DNA of 64,000 nt from Rhynchopus euleeides (Eukaryota > Euglenozoa > Diplonemea > Diplonemida > Diplonemidae): positions 1,178,001-1,242,000 of the forward strand of contig OY723267.1 in the NCBI GenBank assembly GCA_963210315.1, in the 5' to 3' direction. Positions 30,294-39,813 of the stretch are shown piece by piece. The translations under genes were made by a program, and so were the position numbers. Within the stretch, counting starts at the first letter, position 1. Each line of letters begins with the position of its first letter. The notes under the pieces are model-generated. The model ran no database searches and was not told the origin of the DNA. It worked only from the letters and a program-made list of their open reading frames with translations.

Positions 30294-32312
30294 TCACTTG
30301 CTGCGGTGCACGCGCTGTCGCATTGCCGCAGCAGGCGATCGCGGGGGGACAGGGCTGAAGGCCTTCACCCTGCACTCGTCGCTGGGCCCCTCCCCCCGTG
30401 CCTCCATGTCATCAGCCACCTTGTTGGCAATGTCGGTGGCAAACTTCTTTGACGTTACGTCGATGAGACGGGCTAGGTCAGCCTGCGGCAGCAGGCAGAG
30501 CATGCGGGGGCGGGGCGGGGGAGGAGGTGGTGTCACCTGCTGCTCGTCGTGTGTGTCGGCAATGCCGGCAAGGCGCATTTGCTCGCGTTTTGTCTCGAGC
30601 GCCGCTACCGCCGCTTCGAACTGCATGACCTCTGTCTCCCACATGTACACCTTGCGGATGTGGCGGCGTGTCCAGACGAGCAGCTCGCGCGACACCGCTT
30701 CCATGCGCAGGCGCTCAGGGATGGAAGGGAGCGCGACTAGGCGTTTGTATACCTGGAGGTCGATCTCCGGCTTCTTGGGGACAAAAGACACGCGCCGCTC
30801 TTTGTATGGCGGTGCCGGGTCGCAGGACGACACAGGGGGTGTGTCGCCCACCTTATGCCGGCGTATCACCTTTGCAGCCTGCGTGTCGCGTTGGCTCTGG
30901 GATTTCTCCTCACACCTGCACCACTGCGCCAGCCAGAGAGCCTTCTTTGCCCGTCGGACAAGAACCACCTTTGTGAACCACCGCTGTATTTTTCGGGTGC
31001 GTCTCAGAACGCGCTTCACAGCCTCGACGACCTTCTTCGAGTTGACCCAGTCTTTCATGAACTGCGAGAGGAGGACGTAGCTGCGTGTGATCACCGCGGA
31101 CCGGGCACGGTCACGCCATGGCAGGGCAAACTTCATCGCGAGGGAGCGCCTCCCGCGGACATGGCGTGCCTGGTTCTTGAGCCACCACCCTTCAAGGCAG
31201 CGCACTGCATCGGTGCGGCGTAGCAGGTCCTCCTGCTGGCGCAGCCGCCCTGCGTACATCACGTTCTCCATGCAGCGGCGGGCGAAGAACCACACCACGT
31301 AGATGGGCGACCACAGGCGTGCCGATGTCAGTATCATGCACTGCTTCGTGGACAGTGTGCCTTGGATCATTGCGAGACGCAGCAGCTTCCGATTCAGGTC
31401 TCGTGTCTTCAGCGCATAGCTGCGTGATTCAATCTGTCGTCGCGTGTTGCGGGTGCGCGTGTGGCGCTGGGTATTTTCAGCTGTCAGCTCCTCGAGGCGG
31501 AGTGTCTTCCCGTCGTACGTGTGCGCGCGCCTGCTGCTTTTCTGCGCATTCATCAGGACAAAGTTATACCCCCCGCTGTTGGCGCCACGCACCTGCCGGC
31601 GTATCTTGGCATCCGCAACCCACTGATCGCACTGCTCCGACAGCTCCGCCAGCAGGTGGTGGTCCGCACGCATGGAGGCGATGCGCTGCCGTATGGCCTT
31701 GCCGGCCGTCAGGGGGTTGGTGGGCGCCGCCGGGCTCTCGTCATCCGTGCCGGGAGGGCTTCGCCCGACCTTCTCGTGGTGCCCTCGCCGCGCCTTCGCC
31801 CCTGCCTTGGGACGCGACGGGGCGGGTGTGTTGGCCGCCAACCCCAAAGGATCAGCGAGGGAGACAGACAGCGTTGCCATCGCGGCATCCTGGCGCAGCG
31901 TGTCGACCTGCAGCTGCAGCGCCTTCATCTCCGTCACAATCCACTGAGTCTGCTCGTGATTCGCATCGGACGCACGCACAACAGCGCCTGCATCCATGGA
32001 ACTGCGCGTCGGAGTCGCCACAGGTCTGGCACTGGGAAACGTGCGATTCTTCATCACCGTCAGATAGCTCAGGGTGTGAGTCTCTTCGCCGTTCGGCCTG
32101 CAGAGCAGCTCTGGGAGGGCGAAAGACGCATCGGCAACGGCATCCTTCGCAGTGCTGGGCAGACTCTCGCCACAGTCCAGCACCTCAGTCTTGCGGAAGA
32201 TGCGTCCAATGGCATTGTCGACAGGGAGGACAGGCTCAGCGGGCATACTACGCACGCACACCCGCCCCCGTCCCAACCCCTGCAGTGCGTAGGTAGTGAT
32301 GTGTGGTACCAA
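30294..32312 (-). CDS. Basic helical protein with IQ-like repeats, function unknown
   Basis: The uninterrupted 672-aa reading has an N-terminal disordered part, a short leucine-heptad segment (about 120-155), and then a strongly basic helical region (about 210-470) rich in Arg, Lys, Trp and Leu. It includes RRTRKIQRWFTKVVLVRRAK, an IQ-type (calmodulin-binding) pattern, and other similar Trp/Arg helices (CLEGWWLKNQARHVRGRRS, MKDWVNSKKVVEAVKRV). A proline run near 610 is followed by a conserved-looking C-terminal helix. Such repeat-rich IQ helices are common in ciliary and cytoskeletal proteins of protists, so a calmodulin/centrin-binding role is a reasonable guess. It shares direction with the cyclase-like gene 51 bp downstream. 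A 63-bp repeat that also occurs upstream of the 37757-38737 gene lies 79 bp before its ATG. Confidence 0.65.
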   Translation of the reverse strand: MVPHITTYALQGLGRGRVCVRSMPAEPVLPVDNAIGRIFRKTEVLDCGESLPSTAKDAVADASFALPELLCRPNGEETHTLSYLTVMKNRTFPSARPVATPTRSSMDAGAVVRASDANHEQTQWIVTEMKALQLQVDTLRQDAAMATLSVSLADPLGLAANTPAPSRPKAGAKARRGHHEKVGRSPPGTDDESPAAPTNPLTAGKAIRQRIASMRADHHLLAELSEQCDQWVADAKIRRQVRGANSGGYNFVLMNAQKSSRRAHTYDGKTLRLEELTAENTQRHTRTRNTRRQIESRSYALKTRDLNRKLLRLAMIQGTLSTKQCMILTSARLWSPIYVVWFFARRCMENVMYAGRLRQQEDLLRRTDAVRCLEGWWLKNQARHVRGRRSLAMKFALPWRDRARSAVITRSYVLLSQFMKDWVNSKKVVEAVKRVLRRTRKIQRWFTKVVLVRRAKKALWLAQWCRCEEKSQSQRDTQAAKVIRRHKVGDTPPVSSCDPAPPYKERRVSFVPKKPEIDLQVYKRLVALPSIPERLRMEAVSRELLVWTRRHIRKVYMWETEVMQFEAAVAALETKREQMRLAGIADTHDEQQVTPPPPPPRPRMLCLLPQADLARLIDVTSKKFATDIANKVADDMEARGEGPSDECRVKAFSPVPPRSPAAAMRQRVHRSK

Positions 32313-33097
32313 GGACAGGGTGTGGTCCCCGGGCTATTTTGAGGTGATTGCGCGAGATGTCCGAAATCAGAGGTCCGTGATGATCTCAGTCACAACACAT
32401 CACCTCAGCAGGTCCGGTGAATCAAACAATGCATGGCGGCAATGCAAGAGATGGGTGGGGTGGGATGTGGCTGCAGCGCATTCAGTTGCCCAGTCAGATG
32501 TTTGGCCCCCTCACTGCGGGTGCTGTTCTGCCAGTTTGGCACTGCGGTAGGGCGATACCCATCCCCACAACCAGAGCAGTAGAAAACAGAGTACTGACGC
32601 ACGACAGGGTGGGAATCATCCGAAGAAGCGGACCATGCAAAGAACGCACGGTATCGTGAGGCAGACGAATGGGGTGGGAGGAGGCGAAGCAAAGATGGCG
32701 TGGTGATCCTCAATCTTCTCAGGGGAGCCAGGGTGCCTATCGTAGCACCAAGTATCCGTGTCCTTTAAAGATTGACACCTCGTACGGAATGGGGTTGTGT
32801 GTGTGTGTGTGTTCGCTGCCCCCGGGTATGTACGGTTGACAGCCGAATGCGAACGTACTGTGTTCTCGTGGAATACCGTAGGGCTTTCCATTCGAGTGTT
32901 GGGACAACATCTGTGCCCACTCGCGGAGGATTAGGGAACCGTTTGTGTTCGATAAGATCAAAGGCCGCGTACCCTTCAAGCAAGGACAAGTGGAAAGGCA
33001 CCGCGATGCACAGGATTTCTCCTCCACACAGATCAGTCAAGAGTCACTTTCCGAGGGTCGGCCAAAAACAGCCATGGGTTTGACATCGGGCCAGGGG
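32313..33097. other. Intergenic between the IQ-like gene and the hAT transposon
   Basis: Contains the shared upstream repeat (32391-32453) and a (GT)n microsatellite near 32795-32811. No gene is recognised. Confidence 0.5.
32391..32453. promoter_or_regulatory. 63-bp repeat upstream of two genes, copy 1
   Basis: The phrase CACAACACATCACCTCAGCA starts a 63-bp block that matches 38735-38797 at about 85 percent by eye. This copy ends 79 bp upstream of the ATG of the IQ-like gene. It could be a shared upstream control element or simply a dispersed repeat. Confidence 0.45.
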
Positions 33098-33105
33098 GTG
33101 GGGGG

Positions 33106-36100
33106 CAGGGGTGTAAATAAGGCCGACTCCCGACTCCCGACTCGGGCCGGATTTTTTGGGGTTGGGAGGGTTGCCTTGCTTCCCTTAGGGAATGTGCAGT
33201 ATTAGGCACCCCATGGCCAAAATGACCCCACTGCGATCCGCACAGACTCCAAATATTCAAAAGAAAGGGTTTTTGGAACACCCGAGGAGGGGGGTCCCGA
33301 TGGGTGGGTGGGGGTGTGGGGGGGTCCCGCTGGGTGGGGCATGGTGTGTGCCTCCCAGTCATCTTCTTCATTACCGGTCTCTGAACTGGGGTGAGTTCAT
33401 TGCCAAACCACTGCTGTGAATACGGCGCCCCTTTCCCGCCCCTTTTGCCAGATTCTGGCAGCTTCCAAGAAGAGTTGTGTTCCCGCCCCCTTCAGGTAGT
33501 TGAGCATACCACAGCGCACACGTGCACACCCACACACACTCCACACAGATACGTCACACGCAACTGTTGCGACACACAACATGCCTCAGGTAGAGGCAGT
33601 AGTGTTTGACTCACAGCCAAATACTGCTGCCGTGAGTGAGGTGCTCGCAGCGTTTGGGGCGCTGCGGGCGAATGGGGGGTTGGCTGGGACATCCAACATG
33701 GCGCTGTCGTGCGGGTACGTCGCGTGCTTCTTCGCGGACCACCTCGCACGCGGGAAGACCCCGCAAGCGCCGAGTCGGTCCGCCCTGACCGAATGGTGGG
33801 CGACTGCTGGAGGTTCCATGGGACTCTCCACGGCAGAGGTGGCCGCACGCACGACCGTGCTGCGCAACGGCGAGGAGGCAGTGCCCCTCAAGAACACCGA
33901 GGTGGAGCGGTGGGCGGGGTCCCTGAGGCACGTCACACCTGTCAGGGTCCTCACATTTATGCGTGAAACAGGGCCGCAAAGTGCACAGCTGTTGCTCAAT
34001 GAGCACAGGCTGCCTTTAGTGACGGTGGTGTTCATCCCCTCCACGGGGCCCGTGGGCCATTTCTTTGCCATCCGGCTGAGGAATGCCGCAGCGCCCACCC
34101 CCCCCCCGGTTGTTCTGTCGTGGGCTCGGCCGAAGGCCCCGGTCCTGGTGGCACCCTCTCCGACGTTCTACGAGAAGAAAGGCCACGCCTACTGCCGAGT
34201 GTGCGTTACTGCTGTCGACAGCAAGCTGATCGCGAAGCCGAAGCAGAAGAACAAGACGCTCTACATCGACGGGAGAGTCCCATACCGCACTCCTGGTGAT
34301 GAGAGAAAGTCGCGGGTGGCTCACCAGACGAGTGACTTCCACCTGACGTGTGAGGCTTTGCTGAACCGCCGGCCTGCCGCGCGCATGTGTGTCACAGCAG
34401 CGCTTGCGCTTGTGTCTGTGCTGCAAACCGTTGCAGCTTCATCTCCGCCTGGCCGTGACAGAGCGCCGATTGTGGTGCCCGAGCTGCAAGAGGAGGAAGT
34501 GACGAACGACGAGCTCCGTCACGGCCTCTTCGCCTGGCACTCCCGGTTGTACGTGGACATCCGGGGGGGGCGGCCGCATGCGTCGATCATTGCGGGGCTT
34601 GCAGCAGAGCGGCTTCAAGGTGTTCCACTCCCTCCCAATAACCAATACCTCAACCGCCCCCACATCACGGCGATGTTAGAGGTGTGGAAGAACATGGTCG
34701 TTGCGGAGTCCATCGCGTCTGTGTCACGAACAGTTCAGGAGGGCATGCCGCTGTTTTTGCTCCTCGATGGCAGCGAGGTTGGTGGTGAAGAATCATACAC
34801 GTTCCGCCTGCGATGGGTGTCGGACGACTGCCGTGTTGTAGAGCGCTGTCTTGGGCTTGTGAGTATCGAAGCTGCAGCAGCGAACGCGGACCAGGCCGAC
34901 GGTGATGACGCGGACCTCTCTGCGAGTGGAAAAACCCTCTTCGACATGTTAGTATCTCTTCTTCATGAATACGGTCTTCAAATCCAGCATCTGTGCGGCA
35001 TCATCGCAGACGATGGAAGTGCGATCTCGGGGCAGAAGACGGGGCTGCATGGTCGCATCGAGGAGGCAGTCGGTGCACCATCCCTCTACATCAAGGATGT
35101 CGGCCATCGCATCCAGAACTGTGTGGAAAAGCCGTTGAAAACTGACCCTGATTTCAAGTACGTCAGTGATACGGTGCGTGCTGTGCAGACCATCTTTCGC
35201 CAATCGGGGCTGATGCGGCGTACCTTGAAAAGGGCTGTCATGAAGAAAGGGGGGCGCGCGTACAAGCCATGCGGGTCGTGGCGGATCCGCTGGCAAGCAA
35301 AGTGGTGTACTTCGTTGCGGAAGGCGGGAAAAATGCGCGAACACTGGGTGACTCATCTGCGAAACGACCAACTTCACAGCCGTGCTGCATCTTCCAAAAA
35401 CAAGACTGCTTCACAGAAGGGAGCCCGCACCAGGGCCCGTCGGGCGCTCGCGACAAGGCTGCAGGGCGCAAAGTTCAAGCGGGCGCTTGAGTATTTCAGC
35501 AAGTTTTTTGAACTTGCAAAGCGCCCCCAGCTTGTCGCTCAGTACCGCGCAGAACGGGGTGCCAATGTGATCCCCTACCTGCTTGAGGCTCAACTCCAAC
35601 TCCGCGCATTCGGGGAGATGAAGAAGAACTGGCGGCCTGGATGCCATGGCGAGCTGGTCAAAGGGCTGCACCCAAAGAGCATCCTCTGTGATCATTCCTA
35701 TGCAGCAGCGCTCGTGGCAGGTGTGGCATACGCGACCGGTGTCACAGACAGCAGTGCAAACGAGCAGTTCGAAAGCCTCTACTACATCATGAACAACACC
35801 GAGGCAACATCGACTGCTATGGAGCACTGGCTGTACATCAAGGAGGGCCGGATTCGGGATGATGCAGAGCTCTCCTTTGCCAGATTCTGGAAGCTACGCC
35901 AGGAAGAGCTGTGCTCCCGCCCCGACTACCTCCCCACACTCCGTACCATTCGCGGGGCACTCTGCATGGCGTCGCCGACGAGCTCGGCATGCGAGGGGGA
36001 CTTCGGGATCCTCCGGAACCGCACACCCGCCCAGCGCAGCACAGTAGGGGTGGAGAAGCTGAGCGACGAGCTGCTTGTGAAGCGCTGCGGCCCCGACCCC

Positions 36101-36911
36101 GATAATGTGGAAGCCACTCGGGATTTCATCCACCGGGGTATGCGCATATTCTTTGCTGAAAGACAGCGGCGGGCACCTGGTGGTGGGAGGAAGCGCAAGG
36201 CCGAAGATGAGAGTGAGCCGCTCCACGACATCGCCAAGCGACTTCGTCAGTCTGAGATCGACATCTTCGCGGAGGAACCTGAGGAGGACGAGGAAGAGGA
36301 GGAGGACGAGCTGGAGGAACTGGAGGAGCTCGAGGAGGATGAGGAGGATGAGGAGGACGACGACGATGACGACGAGGAAAGTTAGATTGTGTGTTACCCA
36401 TCATGTTGTGTAAATATGGTTGGAGAGGTCGGCTCCTGGGTTCGACCGCCTCCCCCTTTTTGCGGGTTTGCTGTTATTCCTTCCCCTGACCCCCTTTTGT
36501 CAGCGTTATGGCGCCCGAGGAGTCTATCACTGCCTCTCTGAGTGCCGCTGCGACCCCTTTCCCCTCTCCCCTTTTGTTCGTGGGCTGCCCCCTGTGAATG
36601 GTAGACTTACCTACAGCCCCTTGTTTGCCGCGCGGAGCCAAGCAGCTCAACCCCGGCCGTGCGCGGTTTGTTTGCCCTAGAGCATTGTTGTTCGTGGAGT
36701 ACGTGTCATTGTGCTAAGAGCCCGGAGAAGCAAAGTCGAATCTGCTGCGCTAGCCTCACCAAGCAGCCACAGTACTACAGGATGCGCGCAGGATTGAGTA
36801 GGGTTTGAGACCGCCCGCCCCCCACCCCCCCACCCCAGGTACCTTAGGTGACTGTAAATAACCGACTCCCGACTCCCGACTCCTGACCCCCAAACCTTAT
36901 TTACAGCCCTG
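33106..36911 (+). mobile_element. Complete hAT-superfamily DNA transposon with perfect 8-bp target duplication
   Basis: Terminal inverted repeats are CAGGGGTGTAAATAAGG at 33106 and, as reverse complement of the right end, CAGGGCTGTAAATAAGG (16 of 17). Both ends are flanked by the identical octamer GTGGGGGG (33098-33105 and 36912-36919), the hAT hallmark. Both subterminal zones carry CCGACTCCCGACTCCCGACT arrays in the same orientation. A single long plus-strand transposase gene (33581-36385) is uninterrupted, so the copy looks autonomous and recent. The left part (33205-33400) contains one unit of the sequence that is tandemly repeated at 50405-51272. The right part (36590-36805) is homologous to 9690-9935. 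Confidence 0.93.
33581..36385 (+). CDS. hAT transposase with an extra N-terminal cysteine-protease-like domain and BED-like finger
   Basis: The 934-aa reading begins MPQVEAVVFD; an upstream in-frame Met (33500) precedes only a low-complexity stretch. Residues about 35-185 form an unusual domain with SNMALSCGYVAC (Cys44) in a helix start and, after a predicted strand, GPVGHFFAIRL (His160), a Cys-then-His order like papain-fold or OTU peptidases. A BED-like zinc finger follows (C205, C208, H248, H254). The DDE/RNase H core has LLLDGSE (Asp396), IIADDGSAISG (Asp477/478) and DVGHRIQNCVEKPL. The C-terminal hAT dimerisation block MASPTSSACEGDFGILRNRT carries the catalytic Glu at about 805. The last 40 residues are almost all Glu/Asp. 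It should cut and paste the element in the nucleus; the peptidase assignment is inference. Confidence 0.88.
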   Translation: MPQVEAVVFDSQPNTAAVSEVLAAFGALRANGGLAGTSNMALSCGYVACFFADHLARGKTPQAPSRSALTEWWATAGGSMGLSTAEVAARTTVLRNGEEAVPLKNTEVERWAGSLRHVTPVRVLTFMRETGPQSAQLLLNEHRLPLVTVVFIPSTGPVGHFFAIRLRNAAAPTPPPVVLSWARPKAPVLVAPSPTFYEKKGHAYCRVCVTAVDSKLIAKPKQKNKTLYIDGRVPYRTPGDERKSRVAHQTSDFHLTCEALLNRRPAARMCVTAALALVSVLQTVAASSPPGRDRAPIVVPELQEEEVTNDELRHGLFAWHSRLYVDIRGGRPHASIIAGLAAERLQGVPLPPNNQYLNRPHITAMLEVWKNMVVAESIASVSRTVQEGMPLFLLLDGSEVGGEESYTFRLRWVSDDCRVVERCLGLVSIEAAAANADQADGDDADLSASGKTLFDMLVSLLHEYGLQIQHLCGIIADDGSAISGQKTGLHGRIEEAVGAPSLYIKDVGHRIQNCVEKPLKTDPDFKYVSDTVRAVQTIFRQSGLMRRTLKRAVMKKGGRAYKPCGSWRIRWQAKWCTSLRKAGKMREHWVTHLRNDQLHSRAASSKNKTASQKGARTRARRALATRLQGAKFKRALEYFSKFFELAKRPQLVAQYRAERGANVIPYLLEAQLQLRAFGEMKKNWRPGCHGELVKGLHPKSILCDHSYAAALVAGVAYATGVTDSSANEQFESLYYIMNNTEATSTAMEHWLYIKEGRIRDDAELSFARFWKLRQEELCSRPDYLPTLRTIRGALCMASPTSSACEGDFGILRNRTPAQRSTVGVEKLSDELLVKRCGPDPDNVEATRDFIHRGMRIFFAERQRRAPGGGRKRKAEDESEPLHDIAKRLRQSEIDIFAEEPEEDEEEEEDELEELEELEEDEEDEEDDDDDDEES

Positions 36912-36919
36912 GTGGGGGG

Positions 36920-37756
36920 GCAAGATACGTAGGGACGGGTATGGTCTGCTCGCCGAAGAGACAATCCGTGACCGTCACCCATCCCCAAGGATTTGAATTA
37001 CCGTGCATACGGAGGTTGTTCTCACACGAGAATGCACCAAAACCAAAAAAAATGAAACAGGGTTGAAGGTCATCCATCCGCACAGCTGGTGTGTTTTCCA
37101 TTCAGGGGAATCCGAGAAATGTGCCTTTCTTGGTCGATTCAAATCGACGCAAGACACGCAAGATCGATAAATGTCCGCCCCGTCCCGGGGGAGGGGGCAG
37201 CACACTCAATAGTGGTACCCCGCAAATGATGTCCACAGAAGAACAACGATCGACAGGGAGCAGATGCCACACGCATTGCGCGTCACAATCGTACATCCCC
37301 GAGGGCTTCACCGATGCTAGAAGAAGAAGGAAAGGGGCGGGGGTCAGGGAAGGTTGCTCAACAGGTTGGTTGGTTGATGTAAGTTGATATCATGACAGGG
37401 CACGGCGTGTGCCGCTCTGGCCATGATCAGCGCCGCCTCCACCGGCGCGAGAGGTCGAGGCCGTGACGCGGCTGCCACGGTTGAGGGGCAGGTTTACTGG
37501 GAGCAAGAGGGTGACTGTGCGGGCTTCTGGCGACTGTGCGCTTCTCGCCCGTCTGCCTCCATCTTGACGTCACACTCCGCGCCCAACTGTCGTGAATCGC
37601 CACTATATTATCCTGCTGGGTCTCCCGGGGTTCATGCTCGGCCCTCACAGTCATCCAATGAAATGGAAGCTTGATGTAGACTGGACGTGGCCCGTGCACA
37701 GAGCAGTTTTATTTCCGGCGTGGTACGATCCTCAGCAGTGTGTGTCAATCGATCGG
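36920..37756. other. Intergenic, no gene recognised
   Basis: Short overlapping frames only. The region is the 3' side of the gene at 37757-38737, with no distinctive repeat seen. Confidence 0.45.
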
Positions 37757-38737
37757 TCACATGCTCGCAATGATTTTGTGGAGGTCCATCAGAGCGACAT
37801 GGTGACCCCCGCAGTAGTCAGGGTTCACCTTCACGATGCTGGAGGGTTTGCGGGAAGGCTTTGTGTTCATGGACTGGAAGCGTGGCTCGGTGCCCACCTC
37901 ACCCTCACGAACATCTGCAATGCATGACTTCCTGTACTCCAGCGATGCAAGCACATTCATGTGGGGAAGAACTACGCTCGACACCCCCAATGACATGTTG
38001 TCGTTAAACCTTCCGACAATGACACGGACCCCACGCTTGTAAGCTTGCTTGAGGAGCCAGGCACCGCACATCACGGCCACCTCCGGGAACACAGAGACGG
38101 TGCGTCCGATCTCCATCACTTTGCGCTTCTCAAAGTTTGTGGATGCTGCATCGTCTTCCAGGTAGGTGTGCAGGTCGGCACACAGAGGGTCGGAGGCCTG
38201 CCGCTGAGAGACGTTCAGCCAAAACATCTCGTCCAGCTCCTCCATGAACTGAGCAGGCCTGTCGACAGCAGAGCCCTTCTTCCCCGACCAGGTCTCCGAG
38301 AAGCGGGCGTACTCCAGCATTGACATCGTCCCAAGAACCTCGTCTGTGTCTTCGTCAACACACACGCAGGCAATGGCAGACGGTGAATCACGGATGCGCT
38401 GGAACACAGCCTTGCTGTACACATCCGCCACAACACCAGGCTCGTTGGAACACGCCTTCGTCAACGGCTCGCCTGCATACCTCCGTGCAAACAGCGACTG
38501 CAGCGCAGTGGCATACTGTGCGTTCTGTGGATCCTTCAGGTCCTTCACAGCCATGCGCCGCTTCTCTGTGGCCTTGCTGCGGGACAGTTGGGTGGAGGAC
38601 TCAGACATCGGCCGGCACTGGAACACATGCACGCATGACGGGCGATACACCACTTGCACCGCAGCACGCATCATATTGGATGAGAGAGTCGAGTCGGCAA
38701 AAATACCTGCCGTGGGTGATATTCTCAACAACACCAC
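37757..38737 (-). CDS. Possible GNAT-fold acetyltransferase-like protein
   Basis: The open frame is 326 codons, but its first Met (38737) lies inside a dispersed repeat; MMRAAVQVVY at 38674 (305 aa) is the better start. The pattern IACVCVDEDTDEVLGTMSM looks like the central beta strands of a GNAT domain, and VMEIGRTVSVFPEVAVMCGAWLLKQAYKRGVRVIVG like the strand plus acetyl-CoA-binding helix that follows. The 'Q/RxxGxG/A' pyrophosphate loop is not clearly present. The N-terminus before about residue 60 could be a targeting peptide (basic, few acidic residues). No family is firmly recognised. It lies on the same strand as its neighbours, with the shared 63-bp repeat 61 bp upstream of the preferred start. 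Confidence 0.5.
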   Translation of the reverse strand: MVLLRISPTAGIFADSTLSSNMMRAAVQVVYRPSCVHVFQCRPMSESSTQLSRSKATEKRRMAVKDLKDPQNAQYATALQSLFARRYAGEPLTKACSNEPGVVADVYSKAVFQRIRDSPSAIACVCVDEDTDEVLGTMSMLEYARFSETWSGKKGSAVDRPAQFMEELDEMFWLNVSQRQASDPLCADLHTYLEDDAASTNFEKRKVMEIGRTVSVFPEVAVMCGAWLLKQAYKRGVRVIVGRFNDNMSLGVSSVVLPHMNVLASLEYRKSCIADVREGEVGTEPRFQSMNTKPSRKPSSIVKVNPDYCGGHHVALMDLHKIIASM

Positions 38738-38797
38738 AACACATCACCTCAGCAGGCCCGGTGGGCCAAACGACGCATGGCGGCAATACAAGAGATG
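38735..38797. promoter_or_regulatory. 63-bp repeat upstream of two genes, copy 2
   Basis: Matches 32391-32453 in the same orientation relative to the downstream minus-strand gene, 61 bp upstream of the preferred ATG (38674). Whether it is a promoter module or a transposon fragment cannot be decided from the sequence alone. Confidence 0.45.
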
Positions 38798-39813
38798 TGC
38801 GTCTCAGGGGGGGTCCACAGCGCTCAGACCTGGGGCACTGCTACAGACTGCCCTACATACAACCCGGTTAGTATTCCCTGTCTCCACTCCCACTCTTCCT
38901 GCCTATGCGGAATGCTGTTCTGTTGCACAACAGGCACCGCAAACCCTCTCAGGCAACCCCCGCTGTGCAGTGTGAGGCAGTATGCGTGGGACTCGCTGGG
39001 GAAGTGGCAGCACATATGCACCCCACAGACACACCCACGGCAATTTCTTTCTTGAAGGCCATACAAAAAAGACGAGCTGGTGTCCAGGGATGGGCAACAA
39101 AACCGATGTTTGTTTTGCCACACGTATGTCGAGGGGCGGGTTGCATGGGGAGCTTAGAAGAGAAAATTGCCCTGCCTTCGGGCTGCACATTCACGACGTG
39201 TGGGACGTGGAAGAGGGGGTGGCTGAAGGATTTATCCAAAAGAAAGACCCGGCAAAAAACAAAAACATCTTTCACAAAGAGCGAGGCAGAAGTCACAGCC
39301 GAGGATGTGCGGGCGGGAGAAGGGACACATTGGCGTTGCCAAACAAATGCCCCAAACCCCCTCCCCTCGACCCCAGCCTGCCACTTCAGTACACCAAGGC
39401 TGACGCCCGCTGGCAAGGCAGACGACGCCATCACCGGACAGGAATACAAAACTCCCCCACCCAGGCCTCCGGAATCAGGGATTATACAGGTTTACACGAG
39501 GAGGTGGGAGAGGCGCGAGGTGCGAGGAGGGGTGGGGTGGTCGGTAACATGGATGCGAATGGAAATGTACTCCGAAGTGAGAGAACACGGGGGGGGGCAT
39601 TCCACACAGGGTGGAGAGCGTGTACACAATTTGTGTGGTGTGGACCGCCAGTGGGCCTATTTTCCGTACCGGCGGGCACCAGGCTGACGTGCGCGACAAC
39701 CAGGCAGTGGGGGTGTGGGGAAGACACAGCAACTTAACATTGACCCCTATGAGCCCCAAGCACCTCATGTTGTGTGTACAGCACAATGCTGCGCCCACAC
39801 CGAGAGCTCGGCT
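38798..39813. other. Intergenic, no gene recognised
   Basis: Three frames of 165-260 codons overlap here on both strands (38905-39687 plus, 38982-39737 plus, 39449-38949 minus). None shows a domain, and their mutual overlap argues against coding. The region is the 3' side of the polyQ coiled-coil gene. Confidence 0.4.

Noticed and set aside
36415-36450. GGTTCGACC phrase like a tRNA T-arm (also near 47187)
   Set aside because: No acceptor, D- or anticodon stem of the right spacing could be built around either.
38905-39737. Three overlapping frames of 165-260 codons
   Set aside because: Mutually overlapping on both strands with no motif; treated as non-coding.
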